In this document: piece after piece, positions 55,803 through 63,803 of the stretch | Position numbering within the stretch: the first letter of the stretch is position 1 | How the letters are laid out: every line of letters starts with the position of its first letter | Source of the DNA: Halopiger goleimassiliensis | Lineage (GTDB): Archaea > Halobacteriota > Halobacteria > Halobacteriales > Natrialbaceae | Assembly (NCBI RefSeq): GCF_000455345.1 | Contig: NZ_HG315690.1 | Location: 2,183,360 to 2,247,359, forward strand | Direction of reading: 5' to 3' | DNA: 64,000 nucleotides | Program-made: the position numbers and the translations under genes | Notes under the pieces: generated by a model | The model's database searches: none | Told to the model about the DNA's origin: nothing | What the model saw: the letters and a program-made list of their open reading frames with translations, nothing else

Positions 55803-55937
55803 TTAGGGGCCGACTTCGCTCGTCGTCCCAGCGATCACCGTCCCCGACTGACTGAGAAGGACGAACAGCGTGAACAGCACACCGATCATTCGTGGGTTCT
55901 GTGCCAGGTAATCTTTCATCGTGTCTGTGGCGGACAT
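55803..55937 (-). CDS. 44-residue membrane peptide (DUF7503-like)
   Basis: ATG 55937, TAA ending at 55803. The start SATDTMKDYLAQNPRMIGV is followed by one hydrophobic helix (about 17-35) and ends TSEVGP. I recall haloarchaeal DUF7503 proteins as very similar in length and in the NPRMIGVLF segment. A TATA-like ATTTTATTT on the minus strand (about 55960-55970) is 25-30 bp upstream, giving a leaderless mRNA. It converges with the CHAT gene (56 bp apart). Orientation and size suggest a small regulator or partner; unproven. Confidence 0.65.
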   Translation of the reverse strand: MSATDTMKDYLAQNPRMIGVLFTLFVLLSQSGTVIAGTTSEVGP

Positions 55938-56330
55938 TACGGCCTAACGGTTGTCACCATTGGAAATAAAATTATCTTATAATTCCATACCCATTTGACA
56001 CAATAAATACAGCTGGTGGACCTCGTGTCGCTCGATCACAAGGTTGTAAATCACCCCTGATCGGGCTCGAGACTGGATATTCACTCGTACCCCAGCCTGG
56101 TAGCGCGTCGTATCGATCGCGGTCAGTTCGTCGACACGCTATCGGCGGCGCGAGGAAACGGTCGGATCGATGCCCACGGTCGCCGCAAACCGCAGTCCTC
56201 GTAAGCAGACGGGTCGCGCTCGCAGTAACCTGCCACTCGAGTGGATGCGCTCCGAAGGCTTGCTATCGATACGGAAGTTCCGGCGAGAATCGGTCGCGTT
56301 CGATCGCCCGACGACTCGGTCGGTGGGGAA
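55938..56330. other. 393-bp intergenic region, AT-rich at one end
   Basis: The left 90 bp are AT-rich (GAAATAAAATTATCTTATAA at 55964-55983) and contain the small peptide's promoter. The rest is GC-rich and has no credible ORF, tRNA or known RNA. It lies downstream of the aIF1A gene. Confidence 0.5.
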
Positions 56331-56615
56331 TTACTCGATGTGACCTTCGCGGCGCAGCTGGTCGGCGTCCTGGCTGGTGTATCGCCACTCGATGGTGGCC
56401 TTCTCGTCCTGCCAGTCCCACGGCTCGGCGACGACGATGTCGTCCTGTTCGATCCAGGTTCGGTACTTCATCCGACCGGGGATGCGGCCGAGCCGCTCCT
56501 TTCCGTCGGCACACTGGAGTTGCACGTGGTTGCCACCGAGGTGTTCGGTGACTACGGCGAATACTTCGTCGCTGTTGGGCATACGGAGGTTCCGTCGCCC
56601 CGAGTTTTCTGTCAC
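56331..56615 (-). CDS. eif1A: Translation initiation factor aIF1A
   Basis: 94 residues, the standard haloarchaeal length. The start [20 protein letters not shown] and the OB-fold strands [49 protein letters not shown] are characteristic. It binds the 30S A site and promotes mRNA scanning or start codon selection with aIF1. The AT-rich region just upstream (56630-56645) fits a promoter. It is 72 bp downstream of the regulator gene on the same strand. Confidence 0.97.
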   Translation of the reverse strand: MTENSGRRNLRMPNSDEVFAVVTEHLGGNHVQLQCADGKERLGRIPGRMKYRTWIEQDDIVVAEPWDWQDEKATIEWRYTSQDADQLRREGHIE

Positions 56616-56687
56616 AGTAGCCCTACGAGGGGAAGCGGTTTAAATGATTGGAGGTTCGTGGTAGCACGGACCGTGGTCGGTCGACCC

Positions 56688-57482
56688 TCACGCCGACTCG
56701 AGGTCGTCCGCCTCGAGGACGGCGGCTTCCGACCAGTACCGCTCGACCGTCTCCTCGGCCCACGACCGCACTTCGGGGTCGTCGGTATCGACCGATGCAC
56801 GCAGAATGCCCTGATCGTCCCGAAGTAACAGGTAGACGACGTCGTCGACGACCATCACGGCGAGGGGAACCCGATCGACGACCGCGACGGTCGCGTTGTC
56901 GCTCCCGAGGACGGATCCGAGTCGACGACGGAGATCCGCTGCCTCCGTCAGTGCGTCGATCGCCGACCGTGAAAAACACCCCTCGAACGCCTGTTCACCG
57001 CTGGTCGTCCGTTTCTCGATCACACGCAGGGTCTGTTCGTTAAAGGCGTGTGACGCCGTCCGGACCTCGTCGGCCCCCTCGAGCAACTCGAGCAACCGTG
57101 TGAGGGGTGCGTTCGGTCGGGTTCGACTCGGCGTGGTGATCGTCGCATCCGAGAGTCGCCGCAGATCGAAGCCGAGGTGGTCCGTCGGCAGGTACGAGAC
57201 GATGTCGCGAAGCCGGTGTTCGGTCTCCAGTATCTCCTGAAGGTCCGCAAAGCCCTCGGCGACGAGCCTGCCGGTCGCGGTCGTCGTATACTCGCTGTCC
57301 TCCCGGACGATCCAGGATCGGTCGGCGAAGTCCCCGAGAATCCGCCCCAGCGTCGCCTGCGACGCGCCGGTCTCGTCGGCCAACTCTCGGCGCGTGTACC
57401 GCCCGTCCGCGAGCAGTTCGAGCACCCTGACCCGATTGGGCGAGAGCGCGAGAAACTCGATCTCCTCGAGCGCCGATTCCAT
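56688..57482 (-). CDS. HTH regulator with FilR1-type middle domain (paralogue)
   Basis: 264 residues. The winged helix (ALSPNRVRVLELLADGRYTR, ELADETGASQATLGRILGDF) and the LPTDHLGFDLRRLSDATI segment match the regulator at 30937-31827, so the two are paralogues. It is divergent from a DMT-family exporter gene across 239 bp, which is a likely target. No iron box is found before it. The ATG at 57482 fits the family start; upstream in-frame codons look like noise. Confidence 0.82.
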   Translation of the reverse strand: MESALEEIEFLALSPNRVRVLELLADGRYTRRELADETGASQATLGRILGDFADRSWIVREDSEYTTTATGRLVAEGFADLQEILETEHRLRDIVSYLPTDHLGFDLRRLSDATITTPSRTRPNAPLTRLLELLEGADEVRTASHAFNEQTLRVIEKRTTSGEQAFEGCFSRSAIDALTEAADLRRRLGSVLGSDNATVAVVDRVPLAVMVVDDVVYLLLRDDQGILRASVDTDDPEVRSWAEETVERYWSEAAVLEADDLESA

Positions 57483-57721
57483 ACGCCCCGCAACGCACCC
57501 CCGTCGGATAAGGGTTCGCACTGTGAAATACTTGCACGGCATGAAAGCCACGTACGTTCCGGACCCGATAGCGTCCCGTGTCCGCCGATTCTTCCCGTGA
57601 AACGTTTTCTGAACGAAACTATACGTCCGCAACGCCTACGCCCATGTACGATGATTCCGGATACCGTCACTCTAATCGGTCGCCGTTCTCCGTCTCCGGT
57701 GACCGTTCGTGAGGTGATCGC

Positions 57722-58705
57722 GTGATCGATCGCCGCAGCGCCTTCCTCTTCGCTCTCTCGAGCCTCTGTTTCGGTGGGACGTTCGTCGCCGCCAAGGCGG
57801 GGCTGGCGTACTTCCCGCCGCTGTTGTTCGTCGCGTTGCGGTTCGACGTCGCGGCGCTCGTCCTGGGATCCTACGTGCTACTGTCGTCTTCGCGATCGGC
57901 GTTGCTCCCCTCGAGTCGCGACGACGTACTGGGGATCGTCGCGACCGGCGTGCTCGTCATAGGGCTGTCGAACGCCCTGTTGTTCGTCGGCCAGCAGTAC
58001 GCGACCAGCGCGGTCGGGGCGATCGTGTTCAGTCTCAACCCGATCCTGACGCCCGTCTTCGCGGCGGCGTTGCTCTCGTCGGACCGGCTGTCGGCCCGCG
58101 GCGCTGTCGGGATGGTACTGGGGCTGGTCGGCGTCGCGCTCGTCGTCAGCCCGGATCCGGCCGCACTCGTCGGCGGTGACGCCCTCGGCCGTGCGATCCT
58201 CTTCGCCGGGGCCGTCAGCGCCGCCCTCGGGGCCGTCCTCATCCGTCGCGCCGACGCCTCCCTCTCGAGTACGGTTCGAATCGCGTGGGGGCTCCCCCTC
58301 GCCGCGGGACTCTCGCACGTCCTCTCGTTCGGAGCCGGCGAGTCGGCAGCGTCGATCTCCTGGACCACGGGCGCGATCCTCGCGCTGGCCTACGTGAGTC
58401 TCGTCGCGGGCGTCGTCGCGTACATCGCGTACTTCGCCTTGCTCGACTCGGCGGGTCCGATCCGGGCGAACCTGGTGTTCTACGCCGTCCCCGCCGTTTC
58501 GACGGTCGGGGGCGCGGCCCTGCTCGGCGAGTCGATCACCGCGACCGCGATCGCCGGCTTCGTGACGATCTTCCTCGGCTTCGCGGTAATCGGCAGCGAG
58601 TCGATCGACCTCCGGTCGTCCCTGGCGTCGCTCTCCGCCGCGGACGGCCGCTCGAGCGAGGAGCCGACCCCGACCGACGAGCCGCGTGGCTACCGGTCGG
58701 ATTGA
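57722..58705 (+). CDS. EamA/DMT-family transporter
   Basis: 327 residues from a GTG at 57722. Ten predicted helices in two EamA repeats (LCFGGTFVAAKAGLAYF; LFVGQQYATSAVGAIVFSLNPI and its second-half counterpart AYIAYFALLDSAGPIRANLV). Such proteins export amino acids, sugars or nucleotide derivatives. The substrate is unknown. An acidic cytoplasmic tail (~35 residues) ends the protein. The divergent FilR1-type regulator may control it. Confidence 0.87.
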   Translation: MIDRRSAFLFALSSLCFGGTFVAAKAGLAYFPPLLFVALRFDVAALVLGSYVLLSSSRSALLPSSRDDVLGIVATGVLVIGLSNALLFVGQQYATSAVGAIVFSLNPILTPVFAAALLSSDRLSARGAVGMVLGLVGVALVVSPDPAALVGGDALGRAILFAGAVSAALGAVLIRRADASLSSTVRIAWGLPLAAGLSHVLSFGAGESAASISWTTGAILALAYVSLVAGVVAYIAYFALLDSAGPIRANLVFYAVPAVSTVGGAALLGESITATAIAGFVTIFLGFAVIGSESIDLRSSLASLSAADGRSSEEPTPTDEPRGYRSD

Positions 58706-58754
58706 ATCTCGCGCGGCTCGTCTAGGGGACGATACGCGAGACGACCATACCCGC

Positions 58755-59147
58755 TCACTCGTTCCCGACGACCGCGACCGCTTCGATCTCCACCACCAGC
58801 TCCGGATCGATCAGTCGGTCGACCTCGACCATGGTAGCCGCCGGGCGCACGTCGCCGAAGACCTCGCCGTGAGCCCGGCCGATTGCCTCCCAGTCCTCGA
58901 CGTCCGTCACGTAGAGCCGGGTCCGAACCACGTCCTCGAGACTCGCCCCGACCTCCGCGAGCGCGTCCGCGACGATCTCGAGCGCCCGTTCCGTCTGGGC
59001 GTACGGATCGCCCGGGGCGACGACCGCGCCGTTCTCGTCGGTCGCCGTCGTCCCCGCGACGTGGACCTGCGAGCCGGTACGGACGGCCCGCGAGTAGCCG
59101 ACCGTCGATTCCCACTCGGTGCCGCTCGAAACGGTAGTCCGTTCCAT
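58755..59147 (-). CDS. RidA/YjgF-family enamine deaminase
   Basis: 130 residues, typical RidA size. TGSQVHVAGTTATDENGAVV, QTERALEIVADALAEVGAS and the catalytic Arg segment VVRTRLYVTDVEDW are present, with VEVDRLIDPELVVEIEAVAV at the end. RidA hydrolyses reactive enamine/imine intermediates to 2-keto acids. It is followed by DMT and preceded by the Rieske gene but in opposite or same orientation without clear coupling. Confidence 0.9.
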   Translation of the reverse strand: MERTTVSSGTEWESTVGYSRAVRTGSQVHVAGTTATDENGAVVAPGDPYAQTERALEIVADALAEVGASLEDVVRTRLYVTDVEDWEAIGRAHGEVFGDVRPAATMVEVDRLIDPELVVEIEAVAVVGNE

Positions 59148-59192
59148 GCGCGACCGTCACGCGACTGTCACTAAAACGGGTCGGTGCCTGCC

Positions 59193-59612
59193 TCAGAACG
59201 AGATGTGCGAGGTCGACGCGGGACCGTCGTCGTCCTCGTCGCCGGTGATCTGTCCGTCGTGGAGGTACTCGACGTCGTCGTCGGTCAGGTAGACGACGCC
59301 GTCGTCGACGGCGACCGCCACCGAAGGGAGCGTGGTATCGGCCGCTTCGCCGTTGTCGCAGTAGCCCGAGCAGCTATCGAACATCGACCCGTGTCGCGGA
59401 CAGATGATCTGTCCGTTGCGCATCGCCGCGCCGCGGCCCACGTCGAGTCGCTGCGCTTCGTGCGTACACCGGTTGATCCAGCCCTCCACGCCGTCCTCGC
59501 AGGGGACGAGGATCGCTTCGTCCGGTTCGCCGTACTCGTCGCGGATCGTGAACAGCCACGAGCCCTCCTCGTGGACCGTCTCGACGGTCGTGAGTCGCCG
59601 CTTCGTGCCCAT
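59193..59612 (-). CDS. Rieske [2Fe-2S] protein
   Basis: 139 residues. The cluster ligands are in CTHEAQRL and CPRHGSMFD (Cys-x-His and Cys-x-x-His), with a further Cys pair nearby (SCSGYC). It has no membrane or signal segment, so it is a soluble ferredoxin-like or regulatory Rieske protein. Partner oxygenase genes are not adjacent. The C-terminus is acidic (GDEDDDGP). It lies 45 bp upstream of ridA on the same strand. Confidence 0.87.
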   Translation of the reverse strand: MGTKRRLTTVETVHEEGSWLFTIRDEYGEPDEAILVPCEDGVEGWINRCTHEAQRLDVGRGAAMRNGQIICPRHGSMFDSCSGYCDNGEAADTTLPSVAVAVDDGVVYLTDDDVEYLHDGQITGDEDDDGPASTSHISF

Positions 59613-59718
59613 TCGTCACCGCGACTAGGGGTTCGAGGGTGAAAACCGTTCGTGATTCCGCCACCACGAGGCCCCAACGAAACGTCAGCGTTACGGCGGC
59701 CCGCCGGCGACTACCGGT

Positions 59719-60702
59719 ATGGACGTGCCGTGTGTCCGGGTCGCGCGCGAAGAGGGGGAAGCGACGCGTCGACGACTGGCCGACGCGGACCTGATCGCCG
59801 ACGGCTACGAGATCACCGTCGCCGACGGACGGCTGTACATCCCCGTCGTCGATCCGGACGCCGTGCCCGACGACCTCGAGGTCGTCACCCGCGACGTCCC
59901 CACGCGGGAGACTCAGACGACGCCCGCGGACCTGCTCGGATTCGAACCCTCCTACGAGCGCCTCGGGCGTGCCGCCCTGCTGGACGAGGACGACCCCGAG
60001 CGCGCGCGGACCATCGCCGACGCCATCGTCGAGTCGGACCTGCCGCTCGAGACGGTGCTGAACAAGGCCTCGAAGATCAAAGGCGAGACCCGGGTCCGTG
60101 ACTGGGAGCTGCTGGCCGGCGAGGACACCGAGGTGGTCCACCGCGAGTACGGCTGCGAGTTCGCGCTCGACCTCGCCGCGGTCTACTTCTCGCCGCGGCT
60201 GGCGACCGAGCGCCACCGCGTCGCAGAACAGGTGACCGCGGACGAACAGGCGGTCGACATGTTCGCCGGCGTCGGTCCGTTCGTCGTCCCCTTCGCGAAA
60301 CGCGGTGCCGAGACCGTCGGCGTCGACATCAACGAGACGGCCGTCGCATACCTGCGAGAGAACGCACGCAGAAACGACGTCGCCGACCGCGTCACCGCGA
60401 TTCACGGCGACGTCCGCGAGGTCGCCGACGAGTACGTGGGCTGGGCCGACCGCCTCGTGATGAACCTCCCCCACAGCGCCGACGAGTTCCTCGAGACGGC
60501 CGTCTCGCTGGCCGGCGACGACTGTACGATCCACTACTACGACATCCAGCACGAGGACGACCCGTTCGGCCCCGGGGAGCGAGCGATCCGCGAGGCCGCC
60601 GAACCCCAGTACGACGTGGCCGTCGAGACGGAGCGCGTCGTTCGCTCCTACGCCCCGCACGAACTCAACGTCTGTCTGGACGTCCGACTCGAGCGACCGT
60701 GA
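59719..60702 (+). CDS. trm5: tRNA (guanine37-N1)-methyltransferase Trm5
   Basis: 327 residues. The SAM motif VDMFAGVGPFVVPFAKRG, the acidic loop VGVDINETAVAYL and the NLPHSADEFL catalytic motif match archaeal Trm5. The N-terminal region (about 1-110) includes the D1-type domain. It makes m1G37 next to the anticodon, preventing frameshifts. It is followed by a hairpin and then the tRNA-Thr gene, but a functional link is only suggestive. Confidence 0.92.
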   Translation: MDVPCVRVAREEGEATRRRLADADLIADGYEITVADGRLYIPVVDPDAVPDDLEVVTRDVPTRETQTTPADLLGFEPSYERLGRAALLDEDDPERARTIADAIVESDLPLETVLNKASKIKGETRVRDWELLAGEDTEVVHREYGCEFALDLAAVYFSPRLATERHRVAEQVTADEQAVDMFAGVGPFVVPFAKRGAETVGVDINETAVAYLRENARRNDVADRVTAIHGDVREVADEYVGWADRLVMNLPHSADEFLETAVSLAGDDCTIHYYDIQHEDDPFGPGERAIREAAEPQYDVAVETERVVRSYAPHELNVCLDVRLERP

Positions 60703-60722
60703 TAGGCTCGAGACGAACGACA

Positions 60723-60746
60723 GTGTCCCACGGAACTCCGTGACAC
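60723..60746 (+). terminator. Hairpin after trm5
   Basis: CACGG-AACT-CCGTG with partly overlapping GTGTC/GACAC flanks forms a strong stem 20 bp after the trm5 stop. No T-run follows, which is common for archaeal 3' ends, so terminator identity is tentative. Confidence 0.4.
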
Positions 60747-60863
60747 GACCGCAACGATTCGCAACCCTTATGGCCGGTATCCGCCCTACGATTAGGTGCA
60801 CAGCACTGCCCCGGTGTTGAGACGACGGACGTCGTCGATGCACGGGACGAACAGCGTGAGCGT

Positions 60864-60938
60864 GCCGGTGTAGCTCAGACTGGCTAGAGCGAATCCTTCG
60901 TAAGGATTAGGTCGAGGGTTCAAATCCCTCCACCGGCT
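60864..60938 (+). tRNA. tRNA-Thr (anticodon CGT)
   Basis: The acceptor arms GCCGGTG and CACCGGC pair perfectly. The D arm begins AGCTCAG, the anticodon stem AATCC/GGATT holds the loop TTCGTAA with CGT at positions 34-36, and the T arm is GAGGG-TTCAAAT-CCCTC. Discriminator T at 60938; no CCA is encoded and no intron is present. It decodes ACG. Confidence 0.97.
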
Positions 60939-61384
60939 TCCTTTCTGCGACGAACAGTTCGTGAGGAGCGAACCAAGCCGAGGGATTGGTATCAAGGAGG
61001 AATTTGCTCCGATCGTGGTTTACGATCGCTCCACCGGCTCTTTCCTTCAGAACGTTCCAAACGGACAGACAGCGGACTGTATATGTTCCCACGGTCCAAA
61101 AACACCTAATCGAATATCTCTGATGTATTCGCGTCTCCGTTCTGCCTGTTCTCCACCGATCTCTTTATCATAATGACGGTTAAGTACGCGACCGGTCATA
61201 TTCACTCGTTCACTTCTCACGTCCTTCGGGTGGCCTGCGTTCCGAGCACCGACACGTATCCACACTCGACGACGAAGCCGAGGAAGTCGTTCGTGAGCTA
61301 ACTGTTCGTCTCAAACGAACTCGTGTAGGTGAAACCTTCGACGTGTGGGTCCCTTCGGTATCGAATCGCGCAAACGAGGAGACG
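60939..61384. other. 446-bp tRNA downstream region with a partial tRNA repeat
   Basis: No confident gene. The 11-mer CTCCACCGGCT ending the tRNA (60928-60938) recurs at 61029-61039, followed in both cases by a pyrimidine-rich stretch. This region is less GC-rich than its surroundings. A frame at 61244-61380 reads protein-like (EEVVRELTVRLKRTRVGETF) but has no start and low third-position GC. It could be a small integration scar. Confidence 0.45.
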
Positions 61385-62239
61385 CTACGATTCGATCTCG
61401 AGCCGCCACGCTCCGCTGGCGTCGACGTCGATCCAGCAGACGCCGTCGTACTCGATTCGCGTTTCACCCTCGTACTCGCCGATCTCGTTGAACACGAGTT
61501 CTCCGTCGAGGAACGTAGCGGAGTCGTCTTCGGCGAACGCGTTGACGATGAAGTTGTTCTCGCCCTCGTGCTCACCGGAGACGGTCACGCCGCCCTCGAG
61601 TTCGATCGGACCGACGACAGCAGGGCCGTCACCGCTCGCCGTGACGTCCGGCGTGCGGATCTCCGCCGGCGGAGCCTCTGGCTGGCCGACGTGGAGTTCC
61701 CAGTCGGCCGGTGCCGTAACGTCGAACAGGTACTCGCCGCTCTGAGTTGGGAGAGCCACGGCACCCGAGACGGGCTCGAGGGCGTTGACCAGCAGTTCGT
61801 CCGTCGGTCCGCCGACGAGCTCGAGCTGGTAGTTTTCGAAGCTCCCGCCGTCATCGTAGTCGAACGCGACGACCGTCAGCCCGCTGTCGAGATCGAACTC
61901 GTCGGTGACGCTGTCACCGGAGCCGTCGAAGGCCGCCGTTCCGGAATCGAACAACGGTTCGTCACCGTCGAGAGTGTCGGTGATCGAGAGGAGTTCGTCG
62001 GCGTCGGACCGTTCCGATTCGCCGTCGTCGGTCTCCGGTTCGTCGTCGGTCTCCGCATTCGTCTCCGGCTCAGGTTCGTCGCTTTCGGATTCGTCGGTGC
62101 TATCACCGTTCCCGCTCCCAGTTCCGTTTCCGTCCCCATTCCCGGTGCCGTTGCCGTTACCGTCTTCACCGCCGGCACAGCCCGCGAGGACACTCGTGAG
62201 TGCAACGCCGCTACCGAGCAGTAGCGTTCGACGATTCAT
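61385..62239 (-). CDS. Exported lipoprotein, function unknown
   Basis: 284 residues. The N-terminus has NRRTLLLGSGVAL (Tat-like) and a lipobox (VLAGC). A long Gly/Asn then Asp/Glu/Ser linker reaches about residue 85. The folded part appears as beta-sandwich repeats (GLTVVAFDYDDGGSFENYQL, GEYLFDVTAPADWELHVG) with no known catalytic motif. It probably binds a ligand or other surface protein. The ATG at 62239 is used; the 21 upstream in-frame codons lack signal properties. Single gene. Confidence 0.72.
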   Translation of the reverse strand: MNRRTLLLGSGVALTSVLAGCAGGEDGNGNGTGNGDGNGTGSGNGDSTDESESDEPEPETNAETDDEPETDDGESERSDADELLSITDTLDGDEPLFDSGTAAFDGSGDSVTDEFDLDSGLTVVAFDYDDGGSFENYQLELVGGPTDELLVNALEPVSGAVALPTQSGEYLFDVTAPADWELHVGQPEAPPAEIRTPDVTASGDGPAVVGPIELEGGVTVSGEHEGENNFIVNAFAEDDSATFLDGELVFNEIGEYEGETRIEYDGVCWIDVDASGAWRLEIES

Positions 62240-62500
62240 ACCAGAAGATTGTCCGTTTTTGTGATAAGACTGCCGGTACGAGTGATCAGTGACGGCTCCC
62301 AACAGCCCGACTCTGGGTGAACTGCGAGTTACTGGGGTGGCTCGAGCGATCCGAGTTCGGAGTCGATTACACGGCCGGCCGAGCGGAGGCCAGCACAGGC
62401 GGACAGTTCAGGTGCGATCCGCGGAAGTCAACGGCAAAGCGCGACGCGTGTGGCAGTCAGTAGGTCGCCTCACCGTCCAAAGTACCGGTTACTCGCACGA

Positions 62501-62959
62501 CTATTCGCTTTTGACGATCGCGAACCAGAAGTCCTCGACGTCCTGGACGAACTGGATGAAATCCTCGGTCTCGACGGGTTTCTGGATGTAAGCGTCGGCT
62601 TCGAACCCGTTCGATTTCACGATGTCCTCGCCGGCGTCGGAACTGGTCAGCACGATCACGGGAATGTCGCTCAGTGCGTCAGTGTGTTTCAGTTCTGCGA
62701 GAACGTCGTCGCTGCTCGTACCGGGGAGCTGCGGCTCGAGCAGGACGAGATCCACCGCCGGAGCGGACTCGTATGGACTGCGCTGGTGGACGAAATCCAG
62801 GGCTGCCTCGCCGTCGGAGACGGTGTGGACCGCGTTCGCGAGTTTCGCGTCCTGAAACGTCTCCTCGAAGAGTCGCGTGTCGCCGGGATTCGGTTCGACG
62901 AGGAGAACGTCGATCACCTCGCCGACGTCGTCGTCACCCCCGTTTTCCATGGAAGCCAT
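62501..62959 (-). CDS. Stand-alone response regulator receiver domain with Glu at the phosphosite
   Basis: 152 residues, only a REC domain. The first acidic pocket reads LLVEPNPGDTRL, where haloarchaeal relatives have LLVEDNPGD: one Asp is replaced by Pro. The phospho-acceptor position in VDLVLLEPQLPG is Glu75 instead of Asp. The conserved Thr/Ser (IVLTSSDAGED) and Lys (IQKPV) remain. It may be locked in an active-like state or be non-phosphorylatable. No kinase gene is adjacent. Confidence 0.85.
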   Translation of the reverse strand: MASMENGGDDDVGEVIDVLLVEPNPGDTRLFEETFQDAKLANAVHTVSDGEAALDFVHQRSPYESAPAVDLVLLEPQLPGTSSDDVLAELKHTDALSDIPVIVLTSSDAGEDIVKSNGFEADAYIQKPVETEDFIQFVQDVEDFWFAIVKSE

Positions 62960-63803
62960 AGTTGTGCCTGAAGCCGCAAGGCTAAAAGCCCAACTTTCAC
63001 GATCCTGATATTGTCGTATACGGAGATAGCAATTCCTCGATTGATCGCAAGTAGAAGTGGCGGTGAGACGTAGTGCGGCATCGACGTAACGAATACGCTA
63101 GCTGATTCGTTTTGGGTGCCGTGAGTGACAAACTTCGAGGATTACAACGTACGGCGGACCCGACTGCCGGCCGCCGGTTGGCGATGATACGTCGCTCCAC
63201 TACCGAAATAATTTTCAGAGTACGAGCAAAATAAAAGCCCGACGGAAGCGGGATGACGGGGTTGGATTCACTACAGCACTCCGGTCGTTCGTCCTTTCGG
63301 GATGCCGTTCCTGCTCGGCGGCAGTGAGTCCCGACACCCCGAATGACATTCCCGATCGAAACAATTAATAGTAATAGTCAGTAATAATCGAGTGCCCATC
63401 CAGACGAGTTCGTCTGGAGGCATCCCCCACCCGCTTGTCATCCCATCCCCGCCCCAGCGAACGTCTGTGGCTGGGACCGACAGATGGCGAGGCTCCCCCC
63501 ACCCCTCGTCATCGGATCGCAGTGCCAATGTGATCGAGCCACGAACGGAACGCGGACTCATCGATCGTCGATCGTTCCGCGCCGCCGGTTCTGATACCGT
63601 ACCGCCAGCAAGCGACCGGACGCGATGTCCGGCGGCAGCGGAGTTCGATCGGAACGATCGCTATCGTCACTGTCATACCGGTATCGCTGTCCGTTCGGAC
63701 CGCCTAAATCCCCTCTTCCGCCGCTTGAACTGCGTGAACAGTAATTGTTGTTGACGGACGTGGGTGAACTATTTGGTGACCGGTGGTGGGGTGACCAACA
63801 CGC
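62960..63803. other. 844-bp gene-poor region with a perfect palindrome
   Basis: No credible CDS. AT-rich tracts at 63207-63237 and 63360-63390 are promoter-like. At 63401-63418 CCAGACGA-GT-TCGTCTGG is a perfect 18-bp palindrome of operator size. Two similar C-rich blocks (CCCCCACCCGCTTGTCATC near 63424, CCCCCCACCCCTCGTCATC near 63495) repeat in the same direction. It marks a change towards lower GC at the window edge. Confidence 0.55.

Noticed and set aside
56041-56330. Possible RNase P or SRP RNA in the gap near aIF1A
   Set aside because: A GAGGAAA-like string occurs, but the conserved flanking elements of RNase P RNA and the SRP core are absent.
60792-60995. 67-codon frame on the minus strand reading through the tRNA-Thr
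   Set aside because: It contains RWRDLNPRP-like sequence, the well-known spurious protein from antisense of tRNA genes.
63392-63754. 120-codon plus-strand frame in the gene-poor edge region
   Set aside because: Low complexity (Ser/Pro/Arg), third-position GC lower than real genes, no recognisable motif and no ribosome-binding or leaderless context; left as unassigned.
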